This document shows, one piece after another, positions 15,564 to 23,578 of a stretch of DNA of 64,000 nucleotides (positions are counted from its first letter, which is position 1; each line of letters begins with the position of its first letter). The stretch covers positions 310,001 to 374,000 of the forward strand of contig CAVUAD010000005.1 of the NCBI GenBank assembly GCA_963739355.1. Direction: 5' to 3'. The DNA is from JAWVFM01 sp963739355 (lineage in GTDB: Bacteria; Actinomycetota; Thermoleophilia; Solirubrobacterales; 70-9). The position numbers were made by a program, and so were the translations under genes. The notes below the pieces were generated by a model. The model was not told the origin of the DNA and made no database searches. It worked only from the letters and a program-made list of their open reading frames with translations.

Positions 15564-16391
15564 GTGCCTCCGACCATAGACCTGCAGTCCCACTCAACCG
15601 TGTCCGACGGCCAGCTCGCGCCTGCCGACGTGGTCCGCTCGGCCGCGGAAGCCGGCGTCGACGTCATGGCGCTGACCGACCACGACGGGGTTGCCGGCGT
15701 CCCCGAGGCGCTCGCCACCGCGGAGGAGCTCGGCATCGAGTGCGTTCCGGCCATCGAGATGTCGTGCGTCCACAAGTACTCGGAGGACCTCCACATCTGC
15801 GGCTACTGGGTCGACGTGGAGGGGATCCAGCCGGCCTGCGACCGGGCGCAGCAGGAGCGAGTCGACCGCGCCAAGGTGATCATCGCCAAGCTCAACGAGC
15901 ACGGGGTGGAGGTGAGCTTCGAGGCTGCCGTCGAGAAGGCGGGCGCCGCGGATGCCATCGGCCGGCCCCACATCGCCAGGGCGGCGGGTGCCGGGCCCGA
16001 TCTCGGACCGTTCTTCGAGGAGTACCTCGTCCCGGGCGCCAAGGCGTTCGTCTCGAGGAAGTGGCCGAGCGCCGAGGAGGCGGTGCGCATCATCCACGAG
16101 GCGGGAGGCGTCGCGGTCGTCGCGCACCCCTACTGGGACGTCAAGGACCCCGTTCAAGTCCGCGACCTCGTCGAGAGCCTGGTCCGGGACGTCGCCCTCG
16201 ACGGCGTGGAGACCTTTTACCCGCCGCACACCCCCGAGCAGACGAAGCACTGCCTCGAGCTCTGCGAGGAGTTCGGCCTGGTGGCGACGGCGTCGTCGGA
16301 CTTCCACGGCCCCACGCACAAGACGTTCTCGCGCTGGGCCGCCTACGACACCTACGGCCTGGGCGAGCCCGAAGTTCCCGCCCGCCCGTAG
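15564..16391 (+). CDS. PHP-domain phosphoesterase (YciV/TrpH-like)
   Basis: 275 residues from GTG 15564 (MPPTIDLQSHSTVSDGQL). The PHP metal-site motifs are present: DLQSHSTVSDG (His for the usual D-H-H start), ALTDHDGVAGV, PAIEMSC, GRPHIARA, VAVVAHPYW and SSDFHG near the end. Family members hydrolyse nucleoside 3',5'-bisphosphates such as pAp and trim RNA 5' ends. pAp is the by-product of PAPS use, and an APS kinase gene lies 1.4 kb away, so a role in clearing pAp is attractive but inferred. The gene is divergent from rrf2. Confidence 0.87.
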   Translation: MPPTIDLQSHSTVSDGQLAPADVVRSAAEAGVDVMALTDHDGVAGVPEALATAEELGIECVPAIEMSCVHKYSEDLHICGYWVDVEGIQPACDRAQQERVDRAKVIIAKLNEHGVEVSFEAAVEKAGAADAIGRPHIARAAGAGPDLGPFFEEYLVPGAKAFVSRKWPSAEEAVRIIHEAGGVAVVAHPYWDVKDPVQVRDLVESLVRDVALDGVETFYPPHTPEQTKHCLELCEEFGLVATASSDFHGPTHKTFSRWAAYDTYGLGEPEVPARP

Positions 16392-16441
16392 TCAGCTCCT
16401 CTCCTTAGCCTGCGTTCAGGCGCCGGCGACACGATGCCCGT

Positions 16442-16717
16442 GTGGACCAACCGGCCGAGGGAGTGCCGCAGCTTGCCGAGGCGCCGGAGACCAGCGGCCT
16501 GGCGATCGCGTCGGTGGTCGTCGGGATCGTCTGGATCTTCGGCCTCGGCTCGATCGCCGCGCTCTACCTGGGGCGGCGGAGCCTGCGGGAGATCGCCGCG
16601 TCGCGGGGCGGGCAGGACGGCCGCGGGCTCGCGATCGCGGGCATCTGGATCGGCATCGCCGGCCTGCTCGGCACGGCGCTGCTGGTCTCGTTCGTCGTTG
16701 CGTCAGCGCACCACTGA
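16442..16717 (+). CDS. DUF4190-type small membrane protein
   Basis: 91 residues from GTG 16442. Two hydrophobic segments (LAIASVVVGIVWIFGLGSIAALYLG and GLAIAGIWIGIAGLLGTALLVSFVVA) frame a basic loop with RRSLREIAASRGGQDGRG, the usual DUF4190 pattern. The N-terminal 18 residues are acidic and cytoplasmic. DUF4190 proteins are widespread in actinobacteria and have no assigned function. It lies 50 bp downstream of the PHP gene on the same strand and may share its transcript. Confidence 0.75.
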   Translation: MDQPAEGVPQLAEAPETSGLAIASVVVGIVWIFGLGSIAALYLGRRSLREIAASRGGQDGRGLAIAGIWIGIAGLLGTALLVSFVVASAHH

Positions 16718-16726
16718 CGCGCGCCG

Positions 16727-16939
16727 CTACTTCGGCGCGTAGCGGTTGTGGATGCAGAGCGTGTTGCCGGCGGGGTCCTGGAAGATGCCGATGTGGCAGA
16801 CGCCGGAGTCGATCGTGTCGGCCAGGAAGTTGACGCCCTTCGATTCGAGCTCTGACCGCGCGGCCTCGTAGTCGTCGACATGGAAGGCGATCAGGTGGTC
16901 GCTTGGCTTGAACTCCCTGCCCACGGCTGCCGAGGTCAT
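16727..16939 (-). CDS. VOC (glyoxalase-like) half-domain, probably truncated
   Basis: 70 residues matching the second beta-alpha-beta-beta-beta module of a vicinal-oxygen-chelate protein: HLIAFHVDDYEAARSELESKGVNFLADTIDSGVCHIGIFQDPAGNTLCIHNRY. The frame stays open upstream to about 17010 (YGQLDGCEFETGNLTLQI looks like the end of the first module) but has no start there and would run into the plsC gene. Full VOC proteins have about 115-120 residues, so the first strand and helix are missing. Either a remnant or a start I cannot see. Function as a dioxygenase or lyase is unlikely in this state. Confidence 0.6.
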   Translation of the reverse strand: MTSAAVGREFKPSDHLIAFHVDDYEAARSELESKGVNFLADTIDSGVCHIGIFQDPAGNTLCIHNRYAPK

Positions 16940-17025
16940 GATCTGGAGGGTCAGGTTGCCCGTCTCGAACTCACATCCGTCGAGCTGGCCGTATTCGGCA
17001 ACACACTACGTCGCTCGCGACCCGG

Positions 17026-17694
17026 TCACGACCCCGCGCGCCTCTCGCCCTCCGCGCGCCATTTCGCGGCCTTGCGCCTGCGCCCGCCCGTGACGATCGG
17101 CGCGCGCCTGCGGATCTCGGCGACCAGGCGCGTGGAGATCGCGGCGGCGTCCTCTCCGGGCCGGGGCTGTCCACCGGCCGGCAGGAAGAACTCCACCCTC
17201 ACCCGCGGCCGCTTGGGGAAGCGGGCGAAGTCAACCGTCCCCGTCACCGCCACGCAGACCAGGGTCGCCTCCGGCACCGCCAGGGCGAGCCTTCCGAACC
17301 CGCTTCGAGGCCGGAGCTCCCAACCCCGCGAGATCGTTCCTTCGGGGAAGACTCCGATGCAGACCCCGCCGCGCAGCTCCTCGATGGCGCGGTCGAGCGC
17401 GCGCGCGTCGCCGGCGCCGCGGTCGATGGGCACCTGCCCCATGCGGTTGAGGATCGGCCCCAGGCCGGGAATCTTCCAGAGGCTGGACTTGGTCAGCGCC
17501 CGGATCTGGCGCCGGGGTAGGGCGGCGACGCCGACGGTGACCGGGTCCATGTTGGAGTCGTGGTTCCCGGCGAGCAGGACCGGCCCTGTCGTGGGCAGCG
17601 CCTCGAGGCCGGCCACTTCGAGCCGGCCCCACGAGCGCGTCCATGGCGAGCAGACCCGCATCGCGAAGCGATATGTCCGGGTCCAGCCCTCCAT
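17026..17694 (-). CDS. 1-acyl-sn-glycerol-3-phosphate acyltransferase (PlsC family)
   Basis: 222 residues. The acyltransferase motifs are GNHDSNMDPVTV (NHxxxxD, block I, residues 43-54), KSSLWKIPGLGPILNRMGQVPIDR (block II) and FPEGTISRG (block III). The active-site His and Asp are present. Such enzymes acylate lysophosphatidic acid or related acceptors at the membrane. It lies 51 bp downstream of cysC on the same strand and may be the last gene of that operon, although its chemistry is unrelated. Its Arg/Lys-rich C-terminus overlaps the open frame of the VOC remnant. Confidence 0.88.
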   Translation of the reverse strand: MEGWTRTYRFAMRVCSPWTRSWGRLEVAGLEALPTTGPVLLAGNHDSNMDPVTVGVAALPRRQIRALTKSSLWKIPGLGPILNRMGQVPIDRGAGDARALDRAIEELRGGVCIGVFPEGTISRGWELRPRSGFGRLALAVPEATLVCVAVTGTVDFARFPKRPRVRVEFFLPAGGQPRPGEDAAAISTRLVAEIRRRAPIVTGGRRRKAAKWRAEGERRAGS

Positions 17695-17745
17695 GCCGTT
17701 TCCTACGACGTCGGGCGGCGTTCGGTTGTGCTCGGCGGGGCGCGG

Positions 17746-18288
17746 CTAGGCCGTGGAGAGCAGCCCGCGCTCCTCCAGGAACGCGATGATCTGCTGCGCC
17801 GACTCCTCGGGGGAGTGCGCCTCGGTGTCGAGGACCAGCTCCGGGTTCTCCGGCGGCTCATACGGGTCGGAGACGCCGGTGAACTCCTTGATCTCGCCGG
17901 AGCGGGCCTTTGCGTAGAGGCCCTTGACGTCGCGCTCCTCGCAGGTCTCGACCGAGGCCTTCACATAGGTCTCGATGAAGCGGCCGTTCATCATCTCGCG
18001 GGCCTCGTCGCGGATCTCGCGGTAGGGCGAGATGGCGGCGGTGATCACCGGCACGCCGTTGCGCGAGAGCAGGTTCGCGACGAACGCGATGCGGCGGATG
18101 TTCGTGTCGCGGTCCTCCTTCGAGAAGCCGAGCCCCTTGGAGAGGTTCTCGCGAACGATGTCGCCGTCGAGCACCTCGAGCTTCGATCCGCGTCCGCGGA
18201 GCTCCCTGACGAGAATGTTCGTGATGGTGGTCTTGCCGGCTCCTGAGAGCCCGGTGAACCAGAGGCAAAAGCCGTTGTCGTCAGCCAT
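17746..18288 (-). CDS. cysC: adenylylsulfate (APS) kinase
   Basis: 180 residues. The P-loop is GLSGAGKTT (residues 13-21), followed by LDGDIVRENLSKGLGFSKEDRDTNIRRI, the APS-binding region, and YVKASVETCEERDVKGLYAKARSGEIKEFTGVSDPYEPPENPEL, which carries the mobile lid. It makes PAPS from APS and ATP. Because the reductase in this operon looks like the APS-using type, PAPS is probably made for sulfotransfer rather than for reduction. The start overlaps the end of sat by 8 bp. Confidence 0.95.
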   Translation of the reverse strand: MADDNGFCLWFTGLSGAGKTTITNILVRELRGRGSKLEVLDGDIVRENLSKGLGFSKEDRDTNIRRIAFVANLLSRNGVPVITAAISPYREIRDEAREMMNGRFIETYVKASVETCEERDVKGLYAKARSGEIKEFTGVSDPYEPPENPELVLDTEAHSPEESAQQIIAFLEERGLLSTA

Positions 18289-19372
18289 CTGTAGCTGCGT
18301 CCTCCTTGTATGCGTCGATCAGGATCTCGGCAACCTCGTCCCTACTGAACTCGTGCGGGGGCTTCTCCCCGTTCTCGAGCATCTCCCGGACCTTCGTGCC
18401 GGAGAGGAAGAGGTGCGACTCCTGCGGGTGCGGGCAGGTCTTGGACGAGCCCATGCCCTCGCAGTCGTTGCACCAGAAGGTGTGCTCGAAGAACAGCGGC
18501 TGGATGCCGAGCTCGGCGAGGTCGACGTCGTCGAAGATCTCCTGGGCCTCGTAGGTGCCGTAGTAGTCGCCGACGCCGGCGTGGTCGCGCCCCACGATGA
18601 AGTGGGTGCAGCCGTAGTTGCGGCGGATCAGCGCGTGGTGCACGGCCTCACGCGGCCCCGCGTAGTGCATCTTGCCGGGGTTGACGCCGAGCATCACGTG
18701 GTCCGGGTGGTAGTAGTTCTCCATCAGGACCTCGTAGCACTTCATCCGCACGTCGGCCGGGATGTCGCCCTTCTTCGTCTCGCCGATCAGCGGGTGGATG
18801 TAGAGCCCGTCGCAGATCTCGAGCGCGGCCTTGGTCAGGTACTCGTGCGCGCGATGGATCGGGTTGCGCGTCTGGAACGCCACGATGCGCTTCCAGCCGC
18901 GGTCGGCGAAGGCCTTGCGCGACTCCTCGGGCGTCTGGTAGCGGCGCATGAACGCCTCGTCGTGGTCCGGAAGCGCGTCGGCCTCGATCGGGCCGGCCAG
19001 ACAGCGGGCGCCCTCGGCGCGGATCGCCGCGACTCCGGGATGCTCCTCGTCCGTGGTGCGGTAGACGTTGGTCGCCTCGAGCTCGAGGTCCTTGTCGTAG
19101 ATCTCCTCGACGGTCATGCGGCCGAGCGCCTTGCCGTTGGCGGCGGAGAGCTCGACGACGTCGCCGACCGATGCCTCGAGGTCCGTGGCAAGCGTGATCG
19201 GGATCGACCACAGCTCGCCGGACGCGAGGTGCATCGTCTCGCAGACGGCCTTGTGGTCCGCGGACCCCTGGAAGCCGGTCAGCGGCGCGAAGCCGCCGTT
19301 GGCGAGCAGCTCGAAGTCGGCGGTCTGGCGCGCGGAGAGCTGAAGCGCCAGCGCCGTCTCGGCGCTACCCAT
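18281..19372 (-). CDS. sat: sulfate adenylyltransferase (ATP sulfurylase)
   Basis: 363 residues of the monofunctional Sat type. Key motifs are FQTRNPIHRAHEYL (residues 165-178; QTRNP and HRAHE bind ATP and sulfate), GETKKGDIP, MHYAGPREAVHHALIRRNYGCTHFIVGRDHAGVG, and a Cys-rich zinc-type segment WCNDCEGMGSSKTCPH. It makes APS from sulfate and ATP. It is slightly shorter than typical (about 380-390) at the N-terminus. Its ATG lies 3 bases after the cysH stop, so both are co-translated. Confidence 0.95.
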   Translation of the reverse strand: MGSAETALALQLSARQTADFELLANGGFAPLTGFQGSADHKAVCETMHLASGELWSIPITLATDLEASVGDVVELSAANGKALGRMTVEEIYDKDLELEATNVYRTTDEEHPGVAAIRAEGARCLAGPIEADALPDHDEAFMRRYQTPEESRKAFADRGWKRIVAFQTRNPIHRAHEYLTKAALEICDGLYIHPLIGETKKGDIPADVRMKCYEVLMENYYHPDHVMLGVNPGKMHYAGPREAVHHALIRRNYGCTHFIVGRDHAGVGDYYGTYEAQEIFDDVDLAELGIQPLFFEHTFWCNDCEGMGSSKTCPHPQESHLFLSGTKVREMLENGEKPPHEFSRDEVAEILIDAYKEDAATDG

Positions 19373-20198
19373 TGATGCCGCACTCGGTCCGGTCGGTTCC
19401 GGCCCAGCGGCCGGCGCGGGCGTCTTCGCCTTCGCCTGGGATGGAGGTACAGGGGATGCACCCGATCGACGGGTACCCCTGGTCGTGAAGCGGGTTGTAG
19501 GGCACGTGGCGGTCCTTTATGTGATTCCAGATTTGCCTGTCGTCCCAGTCCGCGAGCGGGTTCAGCTTCCAGAGGCCGAAACGCTTGTCCCAGCCGAACT
19601 TCGCGGCACTGGCGCGAGTCTCGGAGTCGATTCTCCGCACACCTGAGACCCAGCACTCCGCGCCCTCGAGCGCGTCGCGCATGGCCTCGACCTTCCGGAT
19701 GCCGCAGCATCCGTCCGGATCGCGGCGCCAGAGGTTAGCGCCGTGACGCTCCTCCTGCTCCTCCAACGAGATCCCGTTGAAGGACTCGAACTCGATCCCG
19801 AAGTGGTCGGCCAGGCGGTCGCGGGTTTCGTAGGTCTCCGGAAAGAGGAGCTCCGTGTCCAGGTAGAAGAAGCGTGCCCTCGGGTCGAGCCGGTGCGCGA
19901 TGTCGATCGTCACGGAGCTCGTCTTCTGGAAGGAGGTCGCGAACCTGAGTCCGTCGCCGAAGGTCTCGAGCGCCCAGCCGATGGCCTCCTGCGCGGAGAG
20001 CTCCTCGATCTGGGCGGAGATCAGCTCGGGGTCCACCGGGACCCCGCGGATCGTCGGAACCTTGCCGTTTCCGTTCCCATTCCCATTGCCATTGCCGTTC
20101 CCGTTCCCGTTCCCGTTGGCCCCATACTTGCCTGCGTCCTCGTGCAACGGACGCGGCCGGATCTGCGGACTGCGGACTGCGGGCTGCGGGACGCTCAT
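19365..20198 (-). CDS. cysH: assimilatory APS reductase with an Asn-Gly repeat linker
   Basis: 277 residues from ATG 20198, overlapping the end of the sulfite reductase gene by 4 bases (ATGA). The core has FATSFQKTSSV, FYLDTELLFPETYETRD and the C-terminal ECGING with catalytic Cys273. Cys164-Cys165 and Cys247-x-x-Cys250 supply a [4Fe-4S] cluster, the mark of APS- rather than PAPS-using enzymes. It reduces APS to sulfite with thioredoxin. Residues 1-46 are an unusual N-terminal extension: a Pro/Arg-rich part followed by nine Asn-Gly pairs (28-45). Confidence 0.93.
   Translation of the reverse strand: MSVPQPAVRSPQIRPRPLHEDAGKYGANGNGNGNGNGNGNGNGNGKVPTIRGVPVDPELISAQIEELSAQEAIGWALETFGDGLRFATSFQKTSSVTIDIAHRLDPRARFFYLDTELLFPETYETRDRLADHFGIEFESFNGISLEEQEERHGANLWRRDPDGCCGIRKVEAMRDALEGAECWVSGVRRIDSETRASAAKFGWDKRFGLWKLNPLADWDDRQIWNHIKDRHVPYNPLHDQGYPSIGCIPCTSIPGEGEDARAGRWAGTDRTECGING
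20064..20117 (-). repeat. hexanucleotide repeat encoding (Asn-Gly)9 in cysH
   Basis: Nine tandem 6-base units of the form AAY GGN within the cysH coding sequence. The third positions vary (AAC/AAT, GGG/GGC/GGA), so the array is not a fresh single-unit expansion. The unit length of six keeps the frame whenever copies are gained or lost. Confidence 0.85.
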
Positions 20199-22078
20199 AC
20201 GGCGCACTCTCCCTCGCCGCGCTCGACCTTGTACGGATCGGAGCGGTTCCAGTCGACGAAGAAGTCGAGGTTCTCGAGGCTGAACTCGATCGGCATCGAG
20301 AGGTCCTTCGCCTCGTCCTCGAAGGCGGGGGTGCCGACGCGATCTACGAACTCGTTGAAGCTCTCGCCGTCGGAGCGGTCGCGCTCGTAGAGCTTCAGCC
20401 AGCGCTCGACCGCGTCGGGCACGCGCTTGGCCGGGAGGCGGAGCTTGAGCCGCTGGCCGTAGCGCGTCACGCCCGGGCCGTTGCCGCCGACGTGCGGGAT
20501 GTATGCGGGGATCGTCTTGTCGCCGACCTTGATCGAGGCACCATAGAAGCCGATGTTGCCGATGTGGTGCTGCCCGCACCCGTTCGGGCACCCGGACATG
20601 TTGATCCGCACCGTGCGCGTGGCCGGGTCCGGGACGTCCATGGTCGCCAGACGCTCGGAGATCGCCGCGTTCAGGCCCATCGAGCTGGTGATCCCCAGCT
20701 TGCAGGAGTCGGTGCCGGGGCACGAGACCACGTCGTCGATCTCGTCGGCGCCCGGGGTGGAGAGCCCGAGCTCGTCGAGGTGCGACCAGACGTCGTAGAG
20801 GGCCTCGTCGCGCACCCAGCGCAACACGAGGTTCTGGCCGACCGTCGTTCTCGCATAGCCCCCGGTGTGCTCGCGCATGACCTGCGCGAGGCCGCGGAGC
20901 TGCTCGGGCGTCAGGTCGCCGCGTACGACCCTGACGGTCACGGTGCTGAAGCCCTCCTGACGCTGGGGCTCGACGTTGGAGCCCACGAACGCGTCGAAGG
21001 CGGAGCGATCCCCGTTCGGGCTGGAGGCCGACGCAGGCGCGGCCGGCGCGTTTGCCTCCTCGTCGTCGGCGAAGAGCAGGCGATCGATCGAGAAGTCGCG
21101 CTCCGCGACCCAGTCGCCCTCGAGCTCCTCCTCCACCAGCTCGCGGAAGGCATCGATGCCGATCTTGTCGACGAGGACCTTGATGCGGGCGCGGGCGCGG
21201 TTGACGCGCAGCCATTCCTGGCGGTCGAAGATCCGCAGGATCGCCTCGGTGACCTTGATGTAGTCGCCGTTGTCGAGCTCGACGAAGTCGTAGAGCTCCG
21301 GCGCCACGCGGGGCATGATCGACGTGCCGCCGCCAACCACCATCGAGACGCCGCGGACGCCGTCCCGCAGCCGCGGGATGAAGCCGAGGTCGTGGATGCC
21401 GACCAGCGCGCGGTCCGCATCCGAGGCGGTGAAGGCGGTCTTGAACTTGCGCGGCATCGCCTGGGCCGTCGGGTGGCGGACGAAGTAGCGCACGTAGGCG
21501 CCGCCGTACGGCGTGATGTCGAAGGGCTCGTCGGCGCACACGCCCGCGTAGGGGTCGCCGGTGACGTTGCGCATGGTGTTGCCGCAGCCCTCGCGGGAGG
21601 AGAGGCCGGCGTCGCCCAGCGTGCGAATCAGCTTCGCGGCGTCCGGCAGCGGCACGTGGTGCATCTGGATGTTCTGGCGGGTGGTGATGTGGCCCTTGCG
21701 CAGCGGCACCCAGCGCTCGATCACGTCGGCGAACGCGTCGAGCTGCTCGGGGTTGACTCCGCCGAGGGGCAGCTTCACGCGGATCATCTGCGTGTCCGGC
21801 TGGCGCTGGCCGTAGACGCCCTGCTTCAGCCGGAACTTGATGAACTCGTCCTCGGGCTGCTCGCCGCGCATGAAGCGCGCGGCCTCGGTGTCGAAGTCGT
21901 CGAACTCGCGCTCGAGGATGGGGATGACGTGCCCGGGGACGTCCGAGTAGACCTCGGGGTTCTCGAGCGAGCCGACCTTCCCCTTGCCGGACTGGGGCTT
22001 GCCGTGCTCGACGTCGAGCTTGCTCTCCGCGGCGATGCGCTCGCCGGCCGTGCGTGCCTCTACCGCGCTGGGCTCCAC
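20195..22078 (-). CDS. sir: ferredoxin-type sulfite reductase (nitrite/sulfite reductase family)
   Basis: 627 residues from GTG 22078. Two half-repeats of the NIR_SIR family are seen. The siroheme-[4Fe-4S] ligands are Cys453 and Cys459 (SCPGTDSCKLG) and Cys497 and Cys501 (SGCPNGCGQHH). N-terminal substrate segments include RKGHITTRQNIQMHHV and SSREGCGNTMRNVTGDP. About 30 residues near position 345 form a low-complexity Ala/Ser insert (NAPAAPASASSPNG). The context of APS reductase, Sat and APS kinase downstream points to sulfite, not nitrite, as substrate. First gene of the operon; see the promoter entry. Confidence 0.93.
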   Translation of the reverse strand: MEPSAVEARTAGERIAAESKLDVEHGKPQSGKGKVGSLENPEVYSDVPGHVIPILEREFDDFDTEAARFMRGEQPEDEFIKFRLKQGVYGQRQPDTQMIRVKLPLGGVNPEQLDAFADVIERWVPLRKGHITTRQNIQMHHVPLPDAAKLIRTLGDAGLSSREGCGNTMRNVTGDPYAGVCADEPFDITPYGGAYVRYFVRHPTAQAMPRKFKTAFTASDADRALVGIHDLGFIPRLRDGVRGVSMVVGGGTSIMPRVAPELYDFVELDNGDYIKVTEAILRIFDRQEWLRVNRARARIKVLVDKIGIDAFRELVEEELEGDWVAERDFSIDRLLFADDEEANAPAAPASASSPNGDRSAFDAFVGSNVEPQRQEGFSTVTVRVVRGDLTPEQLRGLAQVMREHTGGYARTTVGQNLVLRWVRDEALYDVWSHLDELGLSTPGADEIDDVVSCPGTDSCKLGITSSMGLNAAISERLATMDVPDPATRTVRINMSGCPNGCGQHHIGNIGFYGASIKVGDKTIPAYIPHVGGNGPGVTRYGQRLKLRLPAKRVPDAVERWLKLYERDRSDGESFNEFVDRVGTPAFEDEAKDLSMPIEFSLENLDFFVDWNRSDPYKVERGEGECAV

Positions 22079-22120
22079 GCAAGCAGTATTACAAAAAACC
22101 TGATTGGGATTACTGGGTTT
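22079..22120 (-). promoter_or_regulatory. AT-rich promoter of the sir-cysH-sat-cysC operon, possibly leaderless
   Basis: In a GC-rich window this short stretch is conspicuously AT-rich. On the minus strand TAATAC (22086-22091) is a good -10 box whose end lies seven bases from GTG 22078, the spacing expected if transcription starts on the start codon. No ribosome binding site precedes the GTG. A 5-base dyad AAACC...GGTTT (22096-22100, 22116-22120) covers the -35 area and could be an operator. It does not match the CTTGAC palindromes of the TauE genes. Confidence 0.45.
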
Positions 22121-22139
22121 AGCCCGGGCGTGGCGGCGC

Positions 22140-22349
22140 TCAGTCGACCTCGGAGCCCTCCACCACGAACGCGACGCGCACGTGGGCGCGGTACTCGTCG
22201 AGCTTCTCGCCGCGGATGCCCGTCGAGACGATGTCGACCGCCCTGACGTTCCGCAGCGAGCCCTGCGCCGACTTCAGCGCCTGCATCGCCGCGTCATCCG
22301 TCGAGGTCTTCGAGCTTCCCACCAGCTCGATGATCTTCACGACTGCCAT
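22140..22349 (-). CDS. dodecin
   Basis: 69 residues, the typical dodecin size. The pattern VVKIIELVGSSKTSTDDAAMQALKSAQGSLRNVRAVDIVSTGIRGEKLDEYRAHVRVAFVVEG is a clear match, but the flavin-stacking Trp of archaeal dodecins is replaced, as in many bacterial ones. It forms a dodecameric shell that stores flavin or coenzyme A. A strong GGAGG site lies five bases before the ATG. It follows an 81-residue gene by 9 bases and is convergent in neither direction; the sulfur operon starts 60 bp downstream. Confidence 0.9.
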   Translation of the reverse strand: MAVVKIIELVGSSKTSTDDAAMQALKSAQGSLRNVRAVDIVSTGIRGEKLDEYRAHVRVAFVVEGSEVD

Positions 22350-22358
22350 GTAGTCCTC

Positions 22359-22604
22359 CTAACGCTCGTTCCATCGGGGCGAATGCCCCCAGGCCCCGCC
22401 GGTCAACTCCTTCGCCGTGACCCCCTCGCGCAGCGCGGTTGCCTGCCAGCGGCTCACTTCCACGGCAGGCTCGCCGGCCGGGGCGGTCTCTGCGAGGAAC
22501 CGCTCGATTGCCGCAACCACCGCGGCGGCCTCCGCCGGGGAGCGGGGCGTCGAGACCATCTCGATCCGGGTCCGGGGGGGCCTGCGCTTGCCGTTCGCGC
22601 TCAC
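22359..22604 (-). CDS. 81-residue conserved-looking protein of unknown function
   Basis: Read from GTG 22604. The N-terminal 15 residues are basic (KRRPPRTR), then an acidic-Ala helix (PAEAAAVVAAIERFLAETAP) and a Trp-containing end (SRWQATALREGVTAKELTGGAWGHSPRWNER). The layout, a helix followed by W..A...EG, W..S.R, resembles the small epsilon subunits of actinobacterial acyl-CoA carboxylases, but the match is weak. It is probably co-transcribed with dodecin. It lies 23 bp from the divergent ornithine-cyclodeaminase-like gene. Confidence 0.55.
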   Translation of the reverse strand: MSANGKRRPPRTRIEMVSTPRSPAEAAAVVAAIERFLAETAPAGEPAVEVSRWQATALREGVTAKELTGGAWGHSPRWNER

Positions 22605-22627
22605 CCGCTCACAATAACCTGCGGCTC

Positions 22628-23578
22628 GTGCCACGCGTTCCCGTGCTCGACTCCGCCGCCGTGTTCGCCGCGGTCGACGCCGAGGCCGCGGTGGCGGCGA
22701 CGCGCGAGGCGTTTCGCAGGCACGCGCTGGGCGAGTGGGTGATGCCGCCGAAGGTCTACGTCGATGCGCCTCCCAACGGCGACTTTCGCGCCATGCCCGC
22801 CCGGGGAGACGGGCTGGCGATCCTGAAGTGGGTGACCTCGTTCCCGCACAACTCCGCACGCGGGCTCCCCGCCGTGGCCGGCGCTCTGCTCGTCTCGAGC
22901 GCCGAGACCGGCGAGTTGCTGGCCATCCTCGACTGCGCCGCCGTCACCTCATTGCGGACGGGCGCGGCGGCCGCCGTCTCCGCGCAGGTGCTGGCCGCGC
23001 CCGGCGCGGCGAGCGTGGGAGTGATCGGCTGCGGCGTGAACGGCGCCTGGGCCGCGCGCTGCCTGCGGGCGGCGGGGTTCGGCCCCGGCGTCTGCTTCGA
23101 CCCGCGGGAGGAGGTGTCCGCCGCGCTCGCGGCCGAGCTCGGCTGGCACACCGGAGAGCGCAGGGAGGCGGCCTCGCAGGACGTCGTCGTCACGGTCACC
23201 CCCGGCGACGACCCGGTGATCACCGCGGCGGATCTGCGTCCCGGCCAGCACCTCGCGGTGCTGGGAGCGGACGCGGCGGAGAAGTCGGAGGTGGAGCTCG
23301 ACGCGCTGCGCCGCTGCGAGCTCTTCTGCGACGAGTGGGCGCAGGCGTCCCGAGGTGGCGAGCTCTCGGCGGCGGCCGAGCAGGGTTTCGTCGTTCGCGA
23401 CCAGGTGACCGAGATCGGCGCGGTCATCACCCACACCGCGGCGGGGCGCTCGCTTCCCGAGGTGATCACGCTGTTCGACTCGACCGGGCTGGCGATCCAG
23501 GACCTCGGCATCGCCCGGTCCGTGCTCGCCGCGCTAGATGCCGGGGAGATCGACCCGCAGGTTCACGTGGACCTCTGA
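22628..23578 (+). CDS. ornithine cyclodeaminase / mu-crystallin family protein
   Basis: 316 residues from GTG 22628. The family pattern is clear: MPPKVYVDAPPNGDFRAMPA, GLAILKWVTSFPHNSARGLPAV, LLAILDCAAVTSLRTGAAAAVSA, the NAD-binding loop VGVIGCGVNGAWAARCL, and ITLFDSTGLAIQDLGIA near the end. Members include ornithine cyclodeaminase, alanine dehydrogenase and ketimine reductase, which cannot be told apart here. It overlaps the convergent PPTase gene by about 45 bp at the 3' end. Confidence 0.88.
   Translation: MPRVPVLDSAAVFAAVDAEAAVAATREAFRRHALGEWVMPPKVYVDAPPNGDFRAMPARGDGLAILKWVTSFPHNSARGLPAVAGALLVSSAETGELLAILDCAAVTSLRTGAAAAVSAQVLAAPGAASVGVIGCGVNGAWAARCLRAAGFGPGVCFDPREEVSAALAAELGWHTGERREAASQDVVVTVTPGDDPVITAADLRPGQHLAVLGADAAEKSEVELDALRRCELFCDEWAQASRGGELSAAAEQGFVVRDQVTEIGAVITHTAAGRSLPEVITLFDSTGLAIQDLGIARSVLAALDAGEIDPQVHVDL

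Noticed and set aside
20064..20117. Possible CRISPR or VNTR array
   Set aside because: A 6-base in-frame repeat inside cysH without spacers. It encodes Asn-Gly pairs and is a coding repeat.
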